A DNA stretch of 64,000 bases, taken from positions 1 to 64,000 of the forward strand of contig DATKYQ010000064.1 in the NCBI GenBank assembly GCA_035528415.1. Reading direction: 5' to 3'. The stretch comes from DATKYQ01 sp035528415 (GTDB lineage: Bacteria > Myxococcota > B64-G9). Under the pieces are notes generated by a model that saw nothing but the letters and a program-made list of their open reading frames with translations, ran no database searches and had not been told where the DNA came from. Below, piece by piece: positions 51,035-58,678 of the stretch. Numbering within the stretch: position 1 is the first letter of the stretch; each line of letters begins with the position of its first letter. Both the position numbers and the translations under genes were made by a program.

Positions 51035-52443
51035 TGCGGGCGGTAGCGATCATTGTTGCTGCTTTCCTGTGGCTGCTTCCGGCCGGCAGGATTGCTGCAC
51101 GCTCCGATGTGCCGGCCCTGCAACAGTTGGCGGACGGGCTCGATCTCCGCCTGGGTAAGACGCTGCGTCACGAAGGTTTCACAGAGCCCGTTATAGCACT
51201 CAGCCTTGGAGGAGACGCGTCAATTCTGGGGCGGGAAGCAAGGATCGTACAGGAGCTCGAGCGGCTCCTGGTATATCGTCTCGACGCCAACTTGTCGCTG
51301 GGCAGAGTCGTACCGCTCGGCATTCGTCATGGCGCCGAAGCCATCGAGGTGGCCAGAAGGGCGGGGGCGACACTGCTCCTGAGTTGTGTGCTGGGGGTGG
51401 ACAAAGAAACTGTTCACTTGGCGGCGAACCTCGTACCGTTAAAGGTGCCGTTCTGGGACCGGCTGGTCGATCCCGTTCCCCGGGGTGCGCGGGAGCACCT
51501 GTTCGTCTCGACCGGGATCGACCAGGAAGTGCGAGTCTTGCTTGGAAAATCGAGAGCTCCCGGTCCACTGGGTGCCTGGCGCATCAAAGAACTTATATAT
51601 CTGCCCGGAAGGATAGTGGACGCCGGTGCCGGAGAGATCGACGGGACGCCGGGGGGGGAATTAGCTTTGTTGTTCGAAAATTCCGTAGTGCTTTACTCCA
51701 TGCGCCAGGGTCGGCTGAAGCGCCTGGCGACTTACGAGCTTGGCAGATTGCCGGAGGCCGCAATCCACACGCGGGATCCAGCCGGTAGCTTGCTGGTGGC
51801 CGATTTCAACCGGGACGGCCAGGCGGAAATCTTCTACCAGCTTTTCAACTACAAGCGTGGGGAAATTCTCTCCTGGACGGGAGCAGAGTTGCGCTCGCTG
51901 CGTAAACTTGAAAAAGTTCCCTTGTGCGTTTTTCACAGAGGAAGGCGGCCCAAGGTTGTATATGGTTCCCCGGAAGCCGGGACGAACCGCTACCTACCCC
52001 GCGTGGAGATCGCCGACATCAACCAGTCCGAGGGTCGTGCCATCGACCTGCCGGGACCGTTCGTAACCTTGCGCTGCTGGCAATCCGCAGACAGCGGTAC
52101 TCCCTGGATTGTTTTCGTAGATCTTAATTCGCGACTTTCGAGATTGAACCTAAAAGGGGGCTCGCTGAAGCTATGCGAGAACGCCGGAGCCGGGAGTAGC
52201 GTTGTGGATCTCGACCGTGACGATACTCCCGAGTTGGTAGTCTCGGAAGCCGGATTGCCCGGTGAACAGGATGGTGTCCGGATCGTCGCCGATGGAAACG
52301 TTGTCTGGCAGTCTCGCGATGTCGTCGGCGGCATCCTGGCTGTTGCCGGAGGAGAGATAGATGAAACAGGCAAGGTCCAGGCGTTGTTGATCGCCGTCGA
52401 GAAGGGCGGCACGGGCAGCAGAGTCTACCTGCTGGGCAAGTGA
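51034..52443 (+). CDS. Exported protein with FG-GAP-like motifs
   Basis: 469 residues from ATG 51034, one base overlap with the PBP gene. Signal peptide VAIIVAAFLWLLPAGRIAA. Residues ~25-170 form an alpha/beta domain (ATLLLSCVLGVDKETVHLAANLVPL). The rest is beta-rich with two FG-GAP-like calcium motifs, VADFNRDGQAEIF and VVDLDRDDTPELVV, suggesting a beta-propeller in the periplasm. No enzyme family was recognised. Coupling to PBP1A suggests a role at the cell wall. Confidence 0.72.
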   Translation: MRAVAIIVAAFLWLLPAGRIAARSDVPALQQLADGLDLRLGKTLRHEGFTEPVIALSLGGDASILGREARIVQELERLLVYRLDANLSLGRVVPLGIRHGAEAIEVARRAGATLLLSCVLGVDKETVHLAANLVPLKVPFWDRLVDPVPRGAREHLFVSTGIDQEVRVLLGKSRAPGPLGAWRIKELIYLPGRIVDAGAGEIDGTPGGELALLFENSVVLYSMRQGRLKRLATYELGRLPEAAIHTRDPAGSLLVADFNRDGQAEIFYQLFNYKRGEILSWTGAELRSLRKLEKVPLCVFHRGRRPKVVYGSPEAGTNRYLPRVEIADINQSEGRAIDLPGPFVTLRCWQSADSGTPWIVFVDLNSRLSRLNLKGGSLKLCENAGAGSSVVDLDRDDTPELVVSEAGLPGEQDGVRIVADGNVVWQSRDVVGGILAVAGGEIDETGKVQALLIAVEKGGTGSRVYLLGK

Positions 52444-52472
52444 ACGGACAGCCTGACTTGTTGGGAGACGTC

Positions 52473-54038
52473 ATGCGCAGGGAAGGTAGAATTTTCGTGA
52501 TCTTGGCGGTGTCGATAACGGCACTGGTGGTCGCTGCACCTGCCGCGCTGAGCGCCAGGCGGCGCCCATTTGGGGGTCAGATCAGGATTCCCGTGATCTC
52601 GGAAATCAGGACGACAGATCCGGCCATGGTCGTCACCGAAGAAGAATTCGAGCTCGCCAGGCAACTGCACGGCACGTTATACAGATTTGGTCCTGATGGT
52701 TGCGTGTCGGCTCTGGCGCAAGAAACGCCGCGCATGTCGGCAGATGGAATGGAGCTAACGATCAAGTTGCGACCTGGGTTGCAGTTTCACGACGGCTCTT
52801 CGATTACGGCCGGAGAACTTATTGCCAGTTGGGAAAGGTTGGTGCGCAAGGAGACGGCTTCACCCCACTGGTGGCTGCTTGCGCCCGTCAAGGGGGTCCT
52901 GGCATACCGTTCCGGCAAGAGCACCAAGATTGTTGGACTGGAGAGGGTCAATCGACTCACGGTAAGAATCAGGCTTGGCTTTCGCTTTCCAAAGTTCGTA
53001 CAGGTGTTGGCGGCTCTGCCGACGGCCCCTTTGCCGACGACCTTCCTCAAGGCCCGGGACGGCCGCAGCGCGCGCAGCGCGCACCCACCTGGAAGCGGTC
53101 CGTTTGCTTGGGACGCGGCTGCGTCGGCCGGAGACGAATGGGTACTGAAGGCCAAGCTCTCCTATTCCGGTGGAAGACCGTTCCTCGATCGTGTCATCTT
53201 CGCGCGTTACACGTCTGTGAAGGCGGCCGATTTAGCTTTTCAGCTCGGTCAGGTTCAGCTGACATCGATACGCTCTGCGCGCCTGGCCGACCGGCACCGA
53301 ATGGATGACGGTCCCCGGTCGTCGGCCCTGTACCTGGCCCTGAATGCCGGCCGGGTGCAGCGGCTTCCTGAAGGATTCAGGCAGGCGGTATCGAGCGCCA
53401 TCGACCGCAAGTCGCTGGTCAGGTACCTGGTGGGTGATCGAGGCATCCCCACTGACGAGTTGATTGCCTCCGACGGCGGGCAAGAGGACCAGCGCGAAAT
53501 TGTGGGAGACCCGCACAAGGCCAGAGATTATTTCAAGCAACTTGTCGTCAAAGCAGGTGGCCTGCCTCCCGTGCTGGTCTTCCTGGTTTGCCGGTCAGAG
53601 CCGTTGGAACGAGCTGTCGCGGAACGTATCCAGGTGAACCTCGTGGATGTTGGCGTGGTTGTCTCCATAGTGGAATTAGAGAGATCGGAGTTCGAGGCCC
53701 GCCTGGCGCAGGGAAACTACGATCTTTTTTTAGCGAAACCCCTGCCACTAGTTCGCAGCCAACAGCTCCAATTGCTCGGAGTTCTCGCCGAATCATCGGC
53801 AAGCAAGGGAGACGATGAAAAAGTCGTTACGGACTTGTTGCGCTCGTACGGCGCCTTGCCTGCAGATGATAACCGCGCGGCGGTCGTACGCGAAATAGCC
53901 AGGCGGTACAGGGCGCGGTTTCGGTGGCTTCCGCTGTTCCGGTACGGTCGGCGGCTGTTTTCCAGCGAGTCCGTGCACGGTTTGACGCTTGATGCAATGG
54001 GCGCTGTCTCTCTGGAAGAGATCTGGCTAGGCAATTGA
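52473..54038 (+). CDS. Family-5 extracellular solute-binding protein (orphan)
   Basis: 521 residues from ATG 52473 with GGGAG at 52463-52467. GTG 52440, overlapping the preceding stop, would add 11 residues before the signal peptide (IFVILAVSITALVVAAPAALSA). SBP_bac_5 fold: LARQLHGTLYRFGPDG, LTIKLRPGLQFHDGSSITAGELIASWERL, FRQAVSSAIDRKSLVRYLVG. Relatives bind oligopeptides, murein peptides or nickel for ABC importers, but no permease or ATPase gene is in the window. Between a PBP1A operon gene and a histidine kinase it may serve as a sensor of wall fragments; that is inference. Confidence 0.9.
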   Translation: MRREGRIFVILAVSITALVVAAPAALSARRRPFGGQIRIPVISEIRTTDPAMVVTEEEFELARQLHGTLYRFGPDGCVSALAQETPRMSADGMELTIKLRPGLQFHDGSSITAGELIASWERLVRKETASPHWWLLAPVKGVLAYRSGKSTKIVGLERVNRLTVRIRLGFRFPKFVQVLAALPTAPLPTTFLKARDGRSARSAHPPGSGPFAWDAAASAGDEWVLKAKLSYSGGRPFLDRVIFARYTSVKAADLAFQLGQVQLTSIRSARLADRHRMDDGPRSSALYLALNAGRVQRLPEGFRQAVSSAIDRKSLVRYLVGDRGIPTDELIASDGGQEDQREIVGDPHKARDYFKQLVVKAGGLPPVLVFLVCRSEPLERAVAERIQVNLVDVGVVVSIVELERSEFEARLAQGNYDLFLAKPLPLVRSQQLQLLGVLAESSASKGDDEKVVTDLLRSYGALPADDNRAAVVREIARRYRARFRWLPLFRYGRRLFSSESVHGLTLDAMGAVSLEEIWLGN

Positions 54039-54050
54039 GGAAGGTGACCC

Positions 54051-55757
54051 GTGCGTCTTGGAACTCGACTCATCCTTGCTTTTCTGGCCGTCGCCCTGAT
54101 CCCCGCCGGGGCGATCCTGGCGTTTACCTGGTTTACGGTCGAGGAGCGCTTTCAGGATGAGTTCCGAAACCGTTTAGACGGTGTCGCTGAGGGGATCCAG
54201 ACCAACATCGAACAGATCGCGGAGAACCTGGAGAAAAAGGTCGGCGAGTTGACCCAGAGCGACGACGTGGAACATATTCTGATACAGATGGTTCGCGGCA
54301 AGCTGGACAGGCGGGCGATGATTCCCGAAGCCGCCAGGTGGATGAAAGCCCGGGACCTGGACCTGCTCAGCCTGCTCGATGGAACGGGTACGGTGCTCTC
54401 CAGCGGGCACTTGCCGGCCAGGTACGGCAGCAAGGACGAAAAAACCCTCGAACTCGTGTCGTCCCGCATCCTTCGGCCGGTAATGCGCAGCGTGCAGGTG
54501 TTACGCTCCGGCCGGATAGAAACCGTGCTGGCGGTTGTTGCTGTCGGCAAGCGGAGCTTTGACGATGCCGAAGTGATTATCCTGGGCGGCAAGCTGCTGG
54601 ATGCAGAATTCATCTCTCAACTCGAGGATCTCTCCGGAGCGCTGATTCAGATCGTCGATGACCAGGATCATGTTGTTGTCGGTCAGGGCGGACAAAGTGG
54701 AGAGGAAAGGCCGCTGTGGGAATCTCAAAAAGACGTGACATACAGGCGCATTGCTCTTCCTCCGGGCACAAAGAGCGAGGAAGAGCTTTTCATTGCGGCC
54801 GGAGTTTCGGGACGAGAGTTGGAAGAAGCGCGCGAACGCATCCTGATTGCCTCTGCGGCGGCGGCAGTGGCCGGGGTACTAATCTCATGGCTCCTGGGTC
54901 TGCTGATATCTCGCCGTATCCTGCGACCGGTGGAGGCCCTGGTATTCGGAGCGCGCCGCATCGCCCAGGGCGATCTGCAGCATCGGCTCGACGAAAAATA
55001 CGCCGGTGAAGTCGGCGAACTCGTGCGGACATTCAATACGATGATTGCCGACCTTTCGGTCTATCGCAAGAGACTGATCCGGGCCGAGCGAGTGGCCGCC
55101 TGGCAGGAGATTGCCCGCCGAATCGCGCACGAGATAAAGAACCCCCTTTCTCCGATACAGATGTCGATTGAAACACTGAGGAAGGCATACTTGGCAGGGC
55201 ATCCGGAGTTCAAGGAGATATTTGAGGAATCCACCCGCGCGATACTGGAGGAGGTAGAAGCACTGAAGCGGATAGTGTCGGAGTTTTCGGATTTTGCGCG
55301 CATGCCCAAACCGACGATGGTTACACAGGATCTGAACGATGTCGTTGCCAGCGCAGTAAGTCTTTATTCCAACGAGGCGGGCGGCGAACGAATTGTGTTC
55401 GTGCCGGGCAGCAACTTAGCGCGGGTTCAGATCGACCGCGAGCAGATTGGACGTGTGGTAGGAAACCTGTTGTCCAACGCCTTGTGGGCCACGCGCAAGG
55501 GAGGGGAGATCGAGGTTGGCACCCGCGGCGACGAGGAGCATGTCATCTTCGTGGTCGCCGATAAGGGACAGGGTATGCCTCCCAGTGTCCAGGAAAAAGT
55601 GTTCACACCGTATTTCACAACGCGTCGCGACGGCACAGGCCTGGGTCTCGCCATCGTACAGCGCATCGTCGAGGATCACGGCGCCGCGATCGAGATTGAA
55701 TCCGAAGAGGGACGTGGGACTAGCATCGTCATATCTTTCCCCGCAGATGTCTTGTGA
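54051..55757 (+). CDS. Membrane sensor histidine kinase, NtrY-like
   Basis: 568 residues from GTG 54051, 12 bases after the binding-protein gene, with GGAAGG upstream. TM1 ~7-27, periplasmic sensor ~30-260, TM2 ~263-285, HAMP (RRILRPVEALVFGARRIAQGDLQHRL), phospho-acceptor His360 in AHEIKNPLSPIQMS, N box NLLSNALWAT, G1 DKGQGMP, G2 GTGLGLAI. The catalytic parts are intact. The AxRIAHEIKNPL motif is NtrY/HPK4-like. No PAS domain and no response regulator gene adjacent, so its partner is elsewhere. Confidence 0.94.
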   Translation: MRLGTRLILAFLAVALIPAGAILAFTWFTVEERFQDEFRNRLDGVAEGIQTNIEQIAENLEKKVGELTQSDDVEHILIQMVRGKLDRRAMIPEAARWMKARDLDLLSLLDGTGTVLSSGHLPARYGSKDEKTLELVSSRILRPVMRSVQVLRSGRIETVLAVVAVGKRSFDDAEVIILGGKLLDAEFISQLEDLSGALIQIVDDQDHVVVGQGGQSGEERPLWESQKDVTYRRIALPPGTKSEEELFIAAGVSGRELEEARERILIASAAAAVAGVLISWLLGLLISRRILRPVEALVFGARRIAQGDLQHRLDEKYAGEVGELVRTFNTMIADLSVYRKRLIRAERVAAWQEIARRIAHEIKNPLSPIQMSIETLRKAYLAGHPEFKEIFEESTRAILEEVEALKRIVSEFSDFARMPKPTMVTQDLNDVVASAVSLYSNEAGGERIVFVPGSNLARVQIDREQIGRVVGNLLSNALWATRKGGEIEVGTRGDEEHVIFVVADKGQGMPPSVQEKVFTPYFTTRRDGTGLGLAIVQRIVEDHGAAIEIESEEGRGTSIVISFPADVL

Positions 55758-55796
55758 GCATGCCGAAATAATATTCCTTTCAGACGAGAAAATTTT

Positions 55797-55825
55797 TTGT
55801 CGTTGCGAGATGAAGATGCTATTAT
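55797..55825 (+). promoter_or_regulatory. Strong promoter with UP-like tract, for the lysine-rich peptide
   Basis: TTGTCG (55797-55802), 17-base spacer, TATTAT (55820-55825; 5 of 6). Directly upstream lies an A/T-rich block (55766-55799, with AAATAATATT and GAAAATTTTTT) in UP-element position. Predicted start near 55832. High activity is inferred. Confidence 0.7.
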
Positions 55826-55875
55826 GTGTACGTCCACGAAGACAGAGGTCGAAACTATCGAAAGGAGGCACGACC

Positions 55876-56001
55876 ATGAGTTGCGGAAAACCGCACAAGA
55901 AGAAGGTTGCCGAGAAGAAGGTAGCCAAGAAAAAGGTAGCCAAGAAAAAGGTTGCCAAGAAGAAGGTAGCCAAGAAGAAGCCGGCCAAGAAGAAGAAGTA
56001 G
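55876..56001 (+). CDS. Lysine-rich 41-residue peptide (histone-H1-tail-like)
   Basis: 41 residues, 22 of them Lys. It begins MSCGKPHKKK and continues in five-residue repeats of KKVAK type, ending KKPAKKKK. Near-ideal AAAGGAGG binding site at 55860-55867 with 8-base spacing to ATG 55876. It sits on its own transcription unit, between a promoter at 55797 and an intrinsic terminator at 56109. Similar short Lys/Ala repeats occur in histone-like proteins (known for eukaryotic H1 tails and bacterial Hc1-like proteins). Nucleic-acid binding is inferred. The Cys near the N terminus may allow a disulfide or metal contact. Not assignable to a named family. Confidence 0.75.
   Translation: MSCGKPHKKKVAEKKVAKKKVAKKKVAKKKVAKKKPAKKKK
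55902..55998 (+). repeat. 15-base tandem repeat coding KKVAK
   Basis: About six imperfect copies of a 15-base unit (gtagccaagaaaaag) in the lysine-rich peptide gene. Synonymous aag/aaa and gta/gtt changes between copies show the protein repeat is maintained. Confidence 0.85.
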
Positions 56002-56108
56002 CACAGGATTGTTTTTACGGGGCTGCGGAGGTGAATGCCACGAAGACAGGAAGAATCATCGTGTTCGGACGCTGAGACGCTCGGGCACACAATACTCCGT
56101 TGACCCTC

Positions 56109-56146
56109 GCTTCAGCCGGCCCTGTCGTGGCCGGCTGAAGCTTTTT
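56109..56146 (+). terminator. Strong intrinsic terminator
   Basis: Perfect 13-base stem, GCTTCAGCCGGCC (56109-56121) with GGCCGGCTGAAGC (56129-56141), 7-base loop, followed by TTTTT (56142-56146). Ends the lysine-rich peptide transcript and separates it from the thioredoxin-like gene. The 107 bases between the peptide stop and the stem hold no convincing gene. Confidence 0.92.
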
Positions 56147-56150
56147 GTGA

Positions 56151-56178
56151 TTGCGGATCGATCCTCAAGCGTTATTAT
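56151..56178 (+). promoter_or_regulatory. Possible promoter of the thioredoxin-like gene operon
   Basis: TTGCGG (56151-56156), 16-base spacer, TATTAT (56173-56178). It starts right after the terminator and ~40 bases before ATG 56218. The -10 is good (5 of 6), the -35 weak. Confidence 0.45.
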
Positions 56179-56217
56179 AGATGCAGTGAGTAGAGCCAAT
56201 CAGCGTGGAGGTTTCGG

Positions 56218-57090
56218 ATGAACAGGGCAATCACGGTAGCTACTTTGTGTTTTACTATATGCAATCCGACCATTGCGGGGCAGCCGACGCGGGAGGGCTT
56301 TCCGTGGGAGCGAGCAAAAAACGTTAAGGCCTCCGATTTCAAGGACAGCTTCCTGGACGCCGTAGCCATGATGTTGAACGAGGTTCCCTGCTACGGGCAC
56401 TGCAGCGAAACTGTCGCGGCTTGCCTGAAAAAAGACACCCGGCACACGACGGCGGCTCGCTTGGCCCGGGACGTTCTGCTTCTAATGGCGCAGGACACGA
56501 AAAAGGACAAGGTGCTCGACTGGGTCGACAAGCGAAAACGCATGGCTCACCCGGAGGAGACTCACACATTCAGCCTGGCGAAGCTGACACCCTTGGGCCC
56601 GGCGGATGCCAAAGTCGTCATTGTGGAGTTCTCCGACTTCCAGTGCCCGTTTTGTGCCCAGGTTGCGCCCATGTTGGAAAAGATCATTCGCGAGTCCGCC
56701 GGAAAGGCGTGTCTATATTTCAAGCAGTTCCCGATCAAGGGCCACCCGAGGTCGCTTCCTGCTTCGAAGGCTTGTGTCGCCGCGGGCAAGTTCGGTAAGT
56801 TTTGGCAATACTGCGGCAAGCTGTTCGAGCACCGACTGGATCTCAGCGACGATGCTTTACTTGAACTGGCGGCCGGGTGTGGCATCGAGAAAGCCGCTTT
56901 CGTCAAGCAAATGAACCTGGACGAAGTTATCGATCGCATCGCGGACGAAAAGATGGAAGGGCTACGAGCCAGGATTCACGGCACGCCAACGCTGTTCATT
57001 AACGGCAAGGAAGTGCTCCTGCAACCCACTTTGCCATTGATACGCGACCTGATCGAAGAAGAGTTGGACATCCTCGATGGGCAAGACTGA
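56218..57090 (+). CDS. DsbA-like thioredoxin-fold protein with signal peptide
   Basis: 290 residues, GGAGG upstream of ATG 56218. N-terminal signal (ITVATLCFTICNPTIAG). Residues ~25-115 are a helical region with CYGHC and another Cys, then a DsbA/thioredoxin_4 domain from ~120: active site CPFC at 143-146 in FSDFQCPFCAQVAP, KQFPIKGHPRSLPAS, cis-Pro in HGTPTLFINGK. Likely oxidises or isomerises disulfides in the periplasm. The last 14 bases overlap the transporter gene, so the two are co-expressed. Confidence 0.9.
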   Translation: MNRAITVATLCFTICNPTIAGQPTREGFPWERAKNVKASDFKDSFLDAVAMMLNEVPCYGHCSETVAACLKKDTRHTTAARLARDVLLLMAQDTKKDKVLDWVDKRKRMAHPEETHTFSLAKLTPLGPADAKVVIVEFSDFQCPFCAQVAPMLEKIIRESAGKACLYFKQFPIKGHPRSLPASKACVAAGKFGKFWQYCGKLFEHRLDLSDDALLELAAGCGIEKAAFVKQMNLDEVIDRIADEKMEGLRARIHGTPTLFINGKEVLLQPTLPLIRDLIEEELDILDGQD

Positions 57091-58546
57091 TCGTTTTTCT
57101 TCGCGCTGGGGATTGATCGCGGCCACGCTTGGCATGGCGGTTGGGGCGGGAAACATCTGGCGCTTTCCCCGCGTGGCCTCCCAGAATGGCGGAGGAGCGT
57201 TCATGGCGGCATGGTTGGTGGCCTTGTTCGCCTGGTCGATACCGCTGCTGATCATCGAGTTCTCTTGGGGCAGGAAAACCCGCCGCGGCCCGATTGGGGC
57301 TTTCGTCACAATGCTCGGAAGGCACTGGGCATGGGCGGGTGGATTTGTGGCTCTCTGTTGCACGGCGATAATGTTCTACTATGCGGTTGTCAGCGGCTGG
57401 TGCATTTATTACCTGGCCAGATCCGCTTTCATCGGCCTGCGGGCTGCTGCCGTACAGGCTGAATGGGAGCGCTTCATCGGTTCGGGTTGGGCCGTTCTTT
57501 CTTTGGCGCTCGCTGTGGGAGCGGCCGGGGCCGTGGTCATGCTGGGAGTTCGACGGGGTATCGAGCGCGCCTGCGTCATCCTGGTTCCGGCCCTGTTTAT
57601 CCTCTTAGCGATTGCGGCCGTGCGCTCGCTTTTACTGCCCGGGGCGCAGGTTGGGCTTCAACATCTCTTCAAACCAGATTTTCGACCTTTGCTCGGACAC
57701 CGCGTTTGGCTTGAAGCATTCACCCAGTCCGCCTGGTCAACAGGCGCGGGTTGGGGACTGCTGCTTGTGTATGCCGGTTATTCCAGCAAGAGAGAGGACG
57801 TCGTACTGGGCTCTTTCATCACCGGCCTCGGGAACAATGCGGCCTCACTGCTGGCCGCGCTGGCAGTTGTCCCGGCGATCTTTGCGCTGGCGCCGGCAGG
57901 CAAGGCGATCGAGATCGTCAGCGCCGGCAACGAGGGTTTGGCCTTCGTTTGGATCCCAAGGTTGTTTCTTGGTGGCGGTATGGCGGGAGGCCGCCTACTC
58001 CTGGTAGTGTTTTTTGCCGCACTCGCGCTTGCGGCACTTAGCTCTCTGATCGCCATGGTGGAGATGGCGGTTCGCACCCTGACCGATGTGGGTGTGCGGC
58101 GCGGCCGAGCGATCGTGATCATCTCCGTGGCTGGTTTCTGCCTGGGATTTCCCTCGGCCGTGAATATGTCCTTTTTCAAGAACCAGGATTGGGTGTGGGG
58201 TCTGGGACTGTTGATCTCCGGCGCACTGTTCGCCTTGGGCGCGATTCGATACGGAGTCGGTCGCTTGCGGCGGGAGAACAACGAGATTGGACAGGGAATT
58301 CGCCTGGGGTGCTGGTTCGATCTGATCGTTCTGGTTGTCATCCCGGTAGCCATCGTCGCGATGCTGGGTTGGTGGTTCTACCAGTCTGCGCAGTGGAGCC
58401 CCCGGGGATGGTTGGATCCGCTGGGAACGTCTACGGTGGGAACCTGCCTGGTACAGTGGGGTGGGGCACTTGCCCTGCTGCTGGTCCTGAATCGTTTTCT
58501 GGCACGCAGGGCGGTATCCGCGGTGGATGTGGAGGGTGGTTCATGA
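57077..58546 (+). CDS. Sodium-dependent NSS-family transporter (MetP-like)
   Basis: 489 residues, ~11-12 membrane helices. The NSS signature AVGAGNIWRFPRVASQNGGGAF in TM1 holds the Na+ and substrate sites. FYYAVVSGWCIYYL and SLIAMVEMAVRTL are further family features. Imports an amino acid with Na+ across the inner membrane; substrate unknown, but the MetS-type small gene that follows points to Met/Ala-type transporters of the MetPS kind. Overlaps both neighbours. Confidence 0.93.
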   Translation: MGKTDRFSSRWGLIAATLGMAVGAGNIWRFPRVASQNGGGAFMAAWLVALFAWSIPLLIIEFSWGRKTRRGPIGAFVTMLGRHWAWAGGFVALCCTAIMFYYAVVSGWCIYYLARSAFIGLRAAAVQAEWERFIGSGWAVLSLALAVGAAGAVVMLGVRRGIERACVILVPALFILLAIAAVRSLLLPGAQVGLQHLFKPDFRPLLGHRVWLEAFTQSAWSTGAGWGLLLVYAGYSSKREDVVLGSFITGLGNNAASLLAALAVVPAIFALAPAGKAIEIVSAGNEGLAFVWIPRLFLGGGMAGGRLLLVVFFAALALAALSSLIAMVEMAVRTLTDVGVRRGRAIVIISVAGFCLGFPSAVNMSFFKNQDWVWGLGLLISGALFALGAIRYGVGRLRRENNEIGQGIRLGCWFDLIVLVVIPVAIVAMLGWWFYQSAQWSPRGWLDPLGTSTVGTCLVQWGGALALLLVLNRFLARRAVSAVDVEGGS

Positions 58547-58647
58547 GCACCGGCGCCTGGATCCTGATGGTGGTAGTTCTCTCCATAGTCTGGATCGGAG
58601 CGCTACTGGCGCTGGCCGCTGCCTGGCGCCAGGAGAGGAGGAGATAG
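58543..58647 (+). CDS. MetS-type small subunit of the NSS transporter
   Basis: 34 residues (MSTGAWILMVVVLS..., one membrane helix, RQERRR end). ATG 58543 overlaps the transporter stop by ATGA. MetS subunits are ~35-residue one-helix proteins encoded directly after NSS transporters and needed for MetP activity in Corynebacterium. Size, position and topology match. Too short for common gene-length cut-offs. Confidence 0.85.
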   Translation: MSTGAWILMVVVLSIVWIGALLALAAAWRQERRR

Positions 58648-58677
58648 GGGACGTGGAGGAGCAACGTCCTCTATCTT
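58641..58677. terminator. Hairpin between convergent genes, probable two-way terminator
   Basis: GAGATAGGGGACGT (58641-58654) pairs with ACGTCCTCTATCTT (58664-58677) as a ~14-base stem with two G-U pairs and a 9-base loop. It covers the metS stop and ends one base before the MXAN_5187-like stop. Only a loose T-rich tract follows (TTACTATTTTA), so strength is uncertain. Confidence 0.55.
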
Positions 58678-58678
58678 A

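Noticed and set aside
56036..56101. 21-codon frame with GGAGG after the lysine-rich peptide gene
   Set aside because: The binding site is only 2-3 bases from the ATG, the peptide has no pattern, and it lies in a leader to the terminator.
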